NCBI GenBank assembly: GCA_039187375.1
Contig: JBCCZN010000056.1
Span: forward strand, 1-14,996
DNA length: 14,996 nt
Direction of reading: 5' to 3'
Source: CALBPI01 sp039187375
GTDB lineage: Bacteria > Pseudomonadota > Gammaproteobacteria > Steroidobacterales > Woeseiaceae
Shown here: positions 1 to 4,933 of the stretch, in pieces
Position numbering within the stretch: position 1 is the first letter of the stretch
Layout of the letters: every line of letters starts with the position of its first letter
Made by a program: the position numbers and the translations under genes
The notes under the pieces: generated by a model
Told to the model about the DNA's origin: nothing
Seen by the model: the letters and a program-made list of their open reading frames with translations, nothing else
The model's database searches: none

Positions 1-390
1 AATACCTTTGTTGTGTTCCTGTCCCGTATCGTCGGCACGATCGTGGATCGTGTCGTCTTCAAGACCGAACAGGGGGTGGGTCCTGGATACTGGATTGCGG
101 TCATCGTGTCGCAGATCATTTTTGGCATTATCGCGAGTATGATTGTCGCCTGGTTCTCGCGTCAGCGTGAGTTCCGCGCTGATGCCGGCGGTGCGCGGCT
201 GGCCGGCGCCTCGAAGATGGCGAATGCGTTGCGCCGGTTGCAGTCGCAGCATCAGGCCAGTCAGCTACCGAAAGAGATGTCGGCGATGGGGATCTTCGGT
301 CTGAGTGCCGGTGGTTTCCGGCGCCTGTTCATGACGCACCCGCCGTTGGACGAGCGCATTGCCGCATTGCAAAAACCGGTGATCCGTTAA
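1..390 (+). CDS. htpX: Protease HtpX, C-terminal part (5' end outside window)
   Basis: This is the C-terminal ~129 residues of an HtpX-type inner-membrane zinc metalloprotease of the M48 family, which degrades misfolded membrane proteins with its active site facing the cytoplasm. The reading frame is open from base 1 (Asn-Thr-Phe-Val), so the GTG at 13 is an internal codon, not a start. Visible parts are a hydrophobic segment around YWIAVIVSQIIFGIIASMIV, then REFRADAGGARLAG, whose Glu is the family's third zinc ligand, and the conserved C-terminal FMTHPPLDERIAAL motif. The HExxH motif and N-terminal membrane helices lie to the left of the window. The text aligns well with remembered E. coli HtpX, including the NTFV, WFSR and MTHPPLD blocks. 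The gene ends at a TAA, 15 bases before the tail of the convergent hydrolase gene. No terminator is evident. Confidence 0.95.
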   Translation, partial: NTFVVFLSRIVGTIVDRVVFKTEQGVGPGYWIAVIVSQIIFGIIASMIVAWFSRQREFRADAGGARLAGASKMANALRRLQSQHQASQLPKEMSAMGIFGLSAGGFRRLFMTHPPLDERIAALQKPVIR

Positions 391-405
391 AACGCCAAGG
401 CGGCA

Positions 406-1563
406 TCATTCAGACTTGTCGGCGGCGTCCTCGTCGTCGACGGTCTGAACCAGGTCCGGGCTTTGCCCCGCCACGCCAAGATGGAAGGCGGCAAAGCCAG
501 GCATAACAACCTGATTTTTGGCCATACCGATGATGCGGCCGTCGGTGGGTGCATAGAGCCCAACGGTCTCATTGGTAATCGGATCAGTGACCCGCCCCAG
601 CAATTCTCCTTCCTCGACGCGACTACCGAGCTGGATATTGGAAATCAGGATGCCGCCGCTATTGGCGCGCACCCAGGCAGAGCGGTAATAGGTCTCTTCG
701 GTTTCATTCCAGGGTCGCGCGGCATTTACCATGCCCAACTCATGTAACAGCGTTTCGATGCCCTTGACCCCGTGGGTTACCTCGATGGGTTCCAGCTGCT
801 CTGGTCCGCCGGCCTCAAGCGTCACAGTCGGCACACCAGAGATCGTGGCCGCATAACGCAATGATCCGGTTGGTGGCTGGCTATTGACGATAACCGTAGC
901 GCCGAAGCGGGCTGCCAGTGCACTGACACGCGAGTCCGACAAGTCTGCGCGCAGTTGCGGCAAGTTGGTTCGCTCGAATGAGCCCGTGTGGATATCGACC
1001 AGGGCATCGCAATGCAGGACGATATTATTGAAGAACGACGAGGCAATCCGCGACGCGGCCGAGCCATTCCTGGAACCCGGGAAATATCGGTTCAAATCGC
1101 GTCGATCCGGCAGGTAACGGTCTCCGCGTCGAAACCCCTGAATATTCACGATCGGCACACCGATGACCGTACCGCCCAAACGGCTGGGTTGTAGTCCATG
1201 CAGAACCCGACGCACGATTTCGATGCCGTTCAGCTCATCGCCGTGTACCGCGGCGGTCAGGCATAGCACAGGCCCGGGTTGTTTGCCGTGGACGACCAAC
1301 ACCGGCGTATCGACCGGCAGTCCTTCAAACAACTGAGTAGCGGACCAGCTCAATTGACGATAACTACCGGCAGGAATCTCCTCGCCCAATAATGTCATCG
1401 GTCCGGTCTGGTCGAATAACATGCCCTCAAAAACCCCGGGCAACGGGCGTGCGTCGACGGCATCCGGGGCAAGCATTTCCGGATCCTGTCGCGGCGATTC
1501 ATCGCCGTGGGCGCTGGCGCAGACCAGCAAGGCCAGTAAAAGAGATAGTCGCAGCACGGTCAT
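406..1563 (-). CDS. Secreted AstE/AspA-like M14-family zinc hydrolase
   Basis: The 385-residue protein belongs to the succinylglutamate desuccinylase/aspartoacylase branch of the M14 zinc carboxypeptidases. Expected zinc ligands are visible: H107 and E110 in AAVHGDELNG and H192 in DIHTG. RRDLNRYFPG (154-163) is the conserved substrate-side motif and E250 in TVTLEAGG is the likely catalytic Glu. Residues ~292-365 (VRANSGGIL, APTDGRII, MPGFAAFHLG) form the beta-rich C-terminal domain typical of the family. Residues 1-18 look like a signal peptide with an A-S-A cleavage site, so the enzyme is probably periplasmic, whereas true AstE is cytoplasmic. No arginine-catabolism genes are nearby, so AstE activity is not implied and the substrate is unknown. 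The ATG has a poor ribosome site because AGGA abuts it. The GTG at 1557 (codon 3) is spaced better from the same AGGA and may be the real start. Confidence 0.88.
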   Translation of the reverse strand: MTVLRLSLLLALLVCASAHGDESPRQDPEMLAPDAVDARPLPGVFEGMLFDQTGPMTLLGEEIPAGSYRQLSWSATQLFEGLPVDTPVLVVHGKQPGPVLCLTAAVHGDELNGIEIVRRVLHGLQPSRLGGTVIGVPIVNIQGFRRGDRYLPDRRDLNRYFPGSRNGSAASRIASSFFNNIVLHCDALVDIHTGSFERTNLPQLRADLSDSRVSALAARFGATVIVNSQPPTGSLRYAATISGVPTVTLEAGGPEQLEPIEVTHGVKGIETLLHELGMVNAARPWNETEETYYRSAWVRANSGGILISNIQLGSRVEEGELLGRVTDPITNETVGLYAPTDGRIIGMAKNQVVMPGFAAFHLGVAGQSPDLVQTVDDEDAADKSE

Positions 1564-1573
1564 CCTGATTCGT

Positions 1574-1588
1574 GACGCCCAAGGCGTC
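1574..1588. repeat. Perfect 6-bp inverted repeat in hydrolase leader
   Basis: GACGCC and GGCGTC are separated by CAA, ten bases upstream of the minus-strand hydrolase ATG. In the mRNA this would form a GC-rich hairpin just before the translation start. It could affect ribosome access or be an operator. Only the symmetry is seen and function is not established. Confidence 0.35.
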
Positions 1589-1764
1589 GTAGCGGACTAA
1601 AACTAGTCTGACGTTAAGTTAACCGCAAGCCAGCGATGATTCTGTGAGATACATCACCGTACAGGTGGGTTTTACGCGCGCATCCGGGTTGATTACCATA
1701 AGACGCCGGTGGGGGGGCAGCCCGAAGCCCGACGCCGTTTTTTAAAACGATGAGGAGAGGTTGG

Positions 1765-2169
1765 ATGACCAAGCTTACTGACGTAGAGGGGATCGGCCCC
1801 ACCTATGCTGCGAAACTGAAGGCGGCCGGGTGCCGTAGTCAGGAACATTTGCTGGAAATTGGTGGGACCAAGGCGGGCCGCAAGAAAGTTGCTGCGGACT
1901 CAGGTTGCACTGAAAACCAGATTCTGGAGTGGGTAAACCGCGCAGATCTATGCCGTATCAAGGGTGTAGGCAGTGAATATTCGGATTTGCTGGAGTGCTC
2001 GGGTGTGGACACGGTACCGGAATTGGCAAACCGCAACGCCGACAACCTGCATGCGAAAATGTCCGAAGTGAATACCGCCAAGAAGCTGGTGCGCTCACTG
2101 CCCTCTGCAAAGCAGGTAGCCGACTGGGTGGCACAGGCGAAAAAACTGCCGCGGGCAGTGCATTACTAG
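1765..2169 (+). CDS. DUF4332 helix-hairpin-helix protein
   Basis: This is a small protein of 134 residues with two helix-hairpin-helix units, matching the DUF4332 family. The first spans about residues 4-33 (DVEGIGPTYAAKLKAAG) and the second about residues 64-88 (RIKGVGSEYSDLLECSG). The GxGxxxAxxL turns resemble non-specific DNA-backbone-binding HhH motifs, so nucleic acid binding is possible, but the family's function is not known to me. There is no signal peptide or membrane segment. I chose the ATG at 1765 because AGGAGAGG (1753-1760) precedes it. An upstream in-frame ATG at 1750 lies before that ribosome site and is unlikely. The gene stands alone: it is divergent from the hydrolase and followed by a strong terminator at 2208, so it is probably monocistronic. 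The upstream region 1564-1764 must hold promoters for both flanking genes, but I see no convincing -35/-10 pair there. Confidence 0.85.
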   Translation: MTKLTDVEGIGPTYAAKLKAAGCRSQEHLLEIGGTKAGRKKVAADSGCTENQILEWVNRADLCRIKGVGSEYSDLLECSGVDTVPELANRNADNLHAKMSEVNTAKKLVRSLPSAKQVADWVAQAKKLPRAVHY

Positions 2170-2207
2170 AGCGCGGTCCACGCGATGGCTTATCGCGTTA
2201 CCGTATG

Positions 2208-2240
2208 ATGGTCGGGTAGCCACTACCCGGCCATTTTTTA
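2208..2240 (+). terminator. Rho-independent terminator after DUF4332 gene
   Basis: A 12-bp stem with one G-U pair (2208-2219 with 2223-2234) and a CCA loop is followed by a run of T ending near 2240. The stem core is GGGTAG/CTACCC. It lies 38 bases after the DUF4332 stop and just before the L,D-transpeptidase start, so it isolates the first gene. The transpeptidase must then have a promoter within or immediately after the hairpin, or receive read-through. Confidence 0.9.
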
Positions 2241-2262
2241 TATCGGTTGTTTATTGTTGTTG

Positions 2263-2784
2263 ATGAGGTTGATTCGCTTGCCGTTCAAAACACTGCTTGC
2301 GCTGCTGATTGGCGTGATGGCGCTGCTGGCGACAACACAACCAGCCTCCAGCGAACTGCCAATCGCAGAGCGCGTCGTCGTTGACAAGAGCCAGCGTTGG
2401 CTGCGCTTATATGCCGGTGAGACAGTATTGCGTGAGTTTCCTATCGCATTGGGTGGCTCACCGACCGGCCACAAACAGCGTGAGGGCGACAATCGCACGC
2501 CGGAGGGGCGCTACACATTGGATGTGCGCAATACCAACAGCGATTATTTCTTGTCGATTCGGATTTCCTATCCGTCTCCTGCGGACCTTGACAGTGCCGC
2601 AGCCCGGGGTGTGCCCGCCGGTGGTCAGATTATGATTCACGGCCAGCCCAACACGCCGCGCTATTCGCCCAGAGTTTATGCGACCAGCGACTGGACCAAC
2701 GGCTGCATTGCGGTGTCAAACGCTGCAATGATCGATATCTGGTTGATGACGCGCACCGGCACCCCCATCGAGATTTTGCCGTGA
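2263..2784 (+). CDS. L,D-transpeptidase (YkuD domain), exported
   Basis: This is a 173-residue exported protein with a YkuD catalytic domain. Such enzymes cross-link peptidoglycan at 3-3 bonds or attach lipoproteins to it through a catalytic cysteine. Residues 1-30 form a signal peptide or anchor (basic start, then a leucine-rich stretch, then QPAS). The domain spans about 36-173, with GSPTGHKQREGDNRTPEGRY (65-84), the H126-G127 pair in MIHGQ, and TNGC with nucleophile C148 followed by IAVSN. The canonical motif has S/T-H-G-C, while a proteobacterial subgroup carries T-D-G-C. Here the residue before Gly-Cys is Asn. I chose the ATG at 2263. Two TTG codons precede it in frame, and a TTG at 2278 has a TGAGG at 2264-2268, so the start is uncertain. 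The stop overlaps the ppnN start (GTGA), suggesting translational coupling. Confidence 0.9.
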   Translation: MRLIRLPFKTLLALLIGVMALLATTQPASSELPIAERVVVDKSQRWLRLYAGETVLREFPIALGGSPTGHKQREGDNRTPEGRYTLDVRNTNSDYFLSIRISYPSPADLDSAAARGVPAGGQIMIHGQPNTPRYSPRVYATSDWTNGCIAVSNAAMIDIWLMTRTGTPIEILP

Positions 2785-4160
2785 GCCAATCCGCGCAGCG
2801 TTATGTCGAGGTGTCACCCGAGGGTGCGCTTGAGGTGCTGTCGCAGCTTGAGGTGAACGCGCTGCTGAGTAAGTCCGAGGGTGGCTTGTATCCGCTGTTA
2901 CGCCGCTGCGCACTGGCTGTGCTTACCACCGGTTCACTCACCGATGATGCCGCTGCGCTGATGCGTGAGTATGAAGACTTTGATATCACGATTTTGCAGG
3001 TTGACCGAGGCGTGCGACTGGGGCTGACCAATCCGCCAGCTGCTGCATTCGTCGATGGCCGCATGATTCGGGGCACGCGTGAGCTGTTGTTTGCAGTACT
3101 GCGAGACATTGTCTTCTATCACGCAGAGTTTACCGGCAATGGCCGCTACGATTTTTCTCGCCCCGAACACGTCACCAATATCGTCTTTCATATTCTGCGC
3201 AACGCGACCGTCGTCAGCGCCCGAACCAATGTCGACGTGGTCGTCTGCTGGGGTGGGCATGCGATCAGTCGTACGGAATATCTGTATACCAAGCAGGTCG
3301 GCTATGAACTGGGATTGCGCGGTTTCCATATCTGCACCGGCTGCGGGCCTGGTGCAATGAAGGGACCCATGAAGGGCGCCACCATCGGTCATTCAAAGCA
3401 ACGTATTCGCAATGGGCGCTACATTGGTATTTCAGAGCCTGGCATCATCGCCGCCGAATCGCCAAATCCGATCGTCAATGAGCTGGTGATCATGCCGGAC
3501 ATGGAGAAGCGTCTCGAGGCGTTCGTGCGCACCGGCCACGGCATCATTGTGTTCCCGGGTGGTGTGGGGACCGCCGAGGAGATTCTCTATCTGTTAGGCA
3601 TCTTGCTGCATCCGGACAACGCTGGCCGTGAGCTGCCGCTAGTGCTGACTGGGCCCGCTGGCAGCGCCGAGTACTTCGAGCGTATTGATGCGTTTATCCG
3701 CGCGACGCTCGGTGATGCGGCTGCCGCACGCTATGAGGTGGTCATCGATGATCCGGCGCGCGTGGCGACATTGATGCAGGCAGGGTTAGATCGCGTTGAG
3801 ACGCGGCGACGACGCGATGGGGATGCGTTTTACTTCAATTGGCAGCTGCACATCGATCCGGATTTCCAGCAGCCGTTTGCAGCGACCCACGAGAACATGG
3901 CGGCGCTCGATCTGTCTGAGACGCTGCCCAGTCATGAACTGGCTGCCAACCTAAGGCGTGCATTTTCTGGAATCGTGGCGGGCAACATACGCGAGGAGAC
4001 CGTGCAGTGCATTGAGACCCACGGGCCGTTTCAGTTGCAGGGCTCGCCAAGGGTCAGTGGTTTGCTCGATGATCTGCTGCGCTCGTTTGTCAAGCAAAAA
4101 CGCATGAAGCTGTTCGGCGACTATAAGCCGTGTTTTGAGGTCATCGCCTCCAAACCATGA
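2781..4160 (+). CDS. ppnN: Pyrimidine/purine nucleotide 5'-monophosphate nucleosidase PpnN
   Basis: This 459-residue protein closely matches E. coli PpnN (YgdH, 454 residues). PpnN cleaves nucleoside monophosphates to free base and ribose 5-phosphate, and in E. coli it is stimulated by (p)ppGpp, which links purine salvage to stress tolerance. The sequence shows the flanking N-terminal domain with SQLEVNALL and GSLTDD, and a LOG-type core with VVCWGGHAIS (154-163) and CTGCGPGAMKGPMKGA (185-200). The core also has NELVIMPDMEKRLEAF and the catalytic/nucleotide motif PGGVGTAEE (259-267). The C-terminal domain has HENMAAL, RRAFSGIVAGN and RMKLFG. The start is a GTG overlapping the transpeptidase stop, and no closer ribosome site is needed if translation is coupled. 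Length and motifs are intact. No clear terminator follows. Confidence 0.97.
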   Translation: MSQSAQRYVEVSPEGALEVLSQLEVNALLSKSEGGLYPLLRRCALAVLTTGSLTDDAAALMREYEDFDITILQVDRGVRLGLTNPPAAAFVDGRMIRGTRELLFAVLRDIVFYHAEFTGNGRYDFSRPEHVTNIVFHILRNATVVSARTNVDVVVCWGGHAISRTEYLYTKQVGYELGLRGFHICTGCGPGAMKGPMKGATIGHSKQRIRNGRYIGISEPGIIAAESPNPIVNELVIMPDMEKRLEAFVRTGHGIIVFPGGVGTAEEILYLLGILLHPDNAGRELPLVLTGPAGSAEYFERIDAFIRATLGDAAAARYEVVIDDPARVATLMQAGLDRVETRRRRDGDAFYFNWQLHIDPDFQQPFAATHENMAALDLSETLPSHELAANLRRAFSGIVAGNIREETVQCIETHGPFQLQGSPRVSGLLDDLLRSFVKQKRMKLFGDYKPCFEVIASKP

Positions 4161-4168
4161 TCATGCTT

Positions 4169-4191
4169 TGACGGTAATGGTTATTACGTCA
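4169..4191. repeat. Imperfect inverted repeat downstream of ppnN
   Basis: TGACGGTAAT and ATTACGTCA flank a GGTT spacer. The arms match at nine positions with one bulged G. A run of A follows on the plus strand, so it is not a terminator for ppnN. No T tract follows on the minus strand either. It may be an operator for the small genes to the right. The motif TTTGACGGT at its left edge (4167-4175) recurs exactly at 4235-4243, where it forms the -35 of a likely promoter. Confidence 0.4.
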
Positions 4192-4235
4192 AAAATGATA
4201 CGTTAACCTACTGAAAATAAACAAAAAAAAGATGT

Positions 4236-4265
4236 TTGACGGTGTGAAGCAGTTCCTCGTTTAAA
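4236..4265 (+). promoter_or_regulatory. Probable sigma-70 promoter for small-gene cluster
   Basis: TTGACG at 4236-4241 matches five of six bases of the -35 consensus. TTTAAA at 4260-4265, 18 bases on, matches four of six of the -10 consensus. An A-rich tract at 4215-4231 lies just upstream and could act as an UP-like element. Transcription would begin near 4272, about 38 bases before the first small gene. The call rests on consensus similarity only. Confidence 0.5.
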
Positions 4266-4309
4266 CACCCAAAAGCGGCTACTGTAGCGTTCAGTAAACG
4301 ATCTTACGG

Positions 4310-4540
4310 ATGCAGCCGATGCACGACGACAAGCATTTCCATTGGCCCGGTGAGCGCACCCGCGACGACCAGGAGCCGCAAACCTCGCAAGGAGAAGAGG
4401 TCTTCCGCCAGTGGTTGTCCAGAGCGCCAGCCAGTCGCCGGCGAGCGGCCTTCGACCCTAGCCTGTACACCTGGAAAGGGTATCGCCAGTGGAAGGACGG
4501 CGTAAATCGCGAATGGCGAGATAAGACCGATATCGAATAA
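4310..4540 (+). CDS. Small hypothetical protein, 76 aa, Trp-rich
   Basis: I do not recognise this family. The 76-residue product is hydrophilic and charged, with no signal peptide or membrane segment. It has five tryptophans (W12, W35, W55, W61, W69), a His/Asp-rich N-terminus, an Arg-rich centre (SRRRAAFDP, 42-50) and a charged tail (REWRDKTDIE). The balanced composition contrasts with the Arg/Ser/Cys-rich reading of the opposite strand (4291-4710), which I take as a shadow. The ATG at 4310 has only a weak ribosome site (ACGG), and an in-frame ATG at 4319 is possible. A plausible promoter lies at 4236-4265. The next small gene starts 49 bases after its stop. A weak hairpin (4539-4556) lies between them and could attenuate transcription. 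Location upstream of htpG on the same strand suggests co-transcription but proves nothing about function. Confidence 0.6.
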   Translation: MQPMHDDKHFHWPGERTRDDQEPQTSQGEEVFRQWLSRAPASRRRAAFDPSLYTWKGYRQWKDGVNREWRDKTDIE

Positions 4541-4588
4541 GCCCGTAAGGGCCTTCGTTTAGACGCTAGCGCAGCCAATGAGGGTGAG

Positions 4589-4771
4589 ATGCCAGCTTTA
4601 GCCAAGAAGACACTGCCGGAAGGCAGGTTCAAAAACCCTGACACTGCAGAGCGTTGGGCGTGGGTACAACAGGCGATCAGCTTCGCCGAAGAAGATCTGG
4701 ATCGCGGCATGCAGATGGAATTGCATGACGTTCAGTCAAGTGACCGGGAGTCGGTTGCATTCATCGAATAA
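4589..4771 (+). CDS. Small hypothetical protein, 60 aa
   Basis: I do not recognise this family. The 60-residue product is soluble and acidic at its C-terminus. A basic N-terminus (MPALAKKTLPEGRFKNP) leads into a probable amphipathic helix around residues 18-40 (DTAERWAWVQQAISFAEEDL), then a short acidic tail ending in VAFIE. There is no signal peptide, cysteine or metal motif. The ATG has an upstream AGGG (4581-4584) at four bases, acceptable but short spacing. The gene follows the 76-codon gene by 48 bases on the same strand and is followed within 17-29 bases by a third tiny reading frame, so all three may share a transcript. Base composition is like the neighbours, so no recent transfer is suggested. 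Confidence 0.6.
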   Translation: MPALAKKTLPEGRFKNPDTAERWAWVQQAISFAEEDLDRGMQMELHDVQSSDRESVAFIE

Positions 4772-4788
4772 GGACTACCTCGAACGAC

Positions 4789-4887
4789 ATGGAAGTAACA
4801 ATGCAATGGCTCGATGAAGCCGAAGATCTGTGGTTTGCTGTGCGCGCCAAACTTCACCGCTGGTTGATCCGCTTGAAATCCACCTGA
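4789..4887 (+). CDS. Possible microprotein, 28-32 aa, heptad amphipathic helix
   Basis: This short frame encodes 32 residues from the ATG at 4789 or 28 from the ATG at 4801. The second start has a well-placed GGAAG (4791-4795, five bases before), so the 28-residue form is preferred. Numbering from that Met, hydrophobic residues fall at L4, A7, W11, V14, L18, W21 and L25, an exact 3-4 heptad spacing. The first half is acidic (D5, E6, E8, D9) and the second basic (R15, K17, R20, R24, K26). This predicts one amphipathic, charge-segregated helix that could self-associate, bind membrane or bind a partner. The htpG heat-shock promoter begins inside its 3' end, so the DNA is conserved for two possible reasons. 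It could also be a chance frame, as such short ORFs are common. Confidence 0.4.
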   Translation: MEVTMQWLDEAEDLWFAVRAKLHRWLIRLKST

Positions 4888-4899
4888 CCGCTCCCATAT
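4872..4899 (+). promoter_or_regulatory. Heat-shock (sigma-32) promoter of htpG
   Basis: CTTGAAA (4872-4878) is a perfect sigma-32 -35 element. TCCCATAT (4892-4899) differs from the CCCCATNT -10 consensus only in its first base. The spacer is 13 bases by this reckoning, or 14 from CTTGAA, within the 13-15 range known for RpoH promoters. Transcription would start near 4906, giving a leader of about 28 bases before the htpG ATG. htpG is a classic RpoH-regulated gene in E. coli, so position and function agree. Confidence 0.85.
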
Positions 4900-4933
4900 C
4901 CGGCGCGTAAGCAACGCGTGAGGGAGCCGTGTC

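Noticed and set aside
1614..1802. 62-codon minus-strand frame in the gap before the DUF4332 gene
   Set aside because: It overlaps the DUF4332 start region and includes the antisense of its ribosome site. It shows no motif. The gap contains a run of seven G at 1711-1717 and no convincing promoter.
4539..4556. Hairpin after the 76-codon gene as a terminator
   Set aside because: The stem is short with a bulge and is followed only by CGTTT, so it is too weak to call.
4291..4710. 139-codon minus-strand frame across the small genes
   Set aside because: Its product is rich in Arg, Ser and Cys with no motif, no ribosome site was seen, and it runs opposite to two frames with better composition and a promoter.
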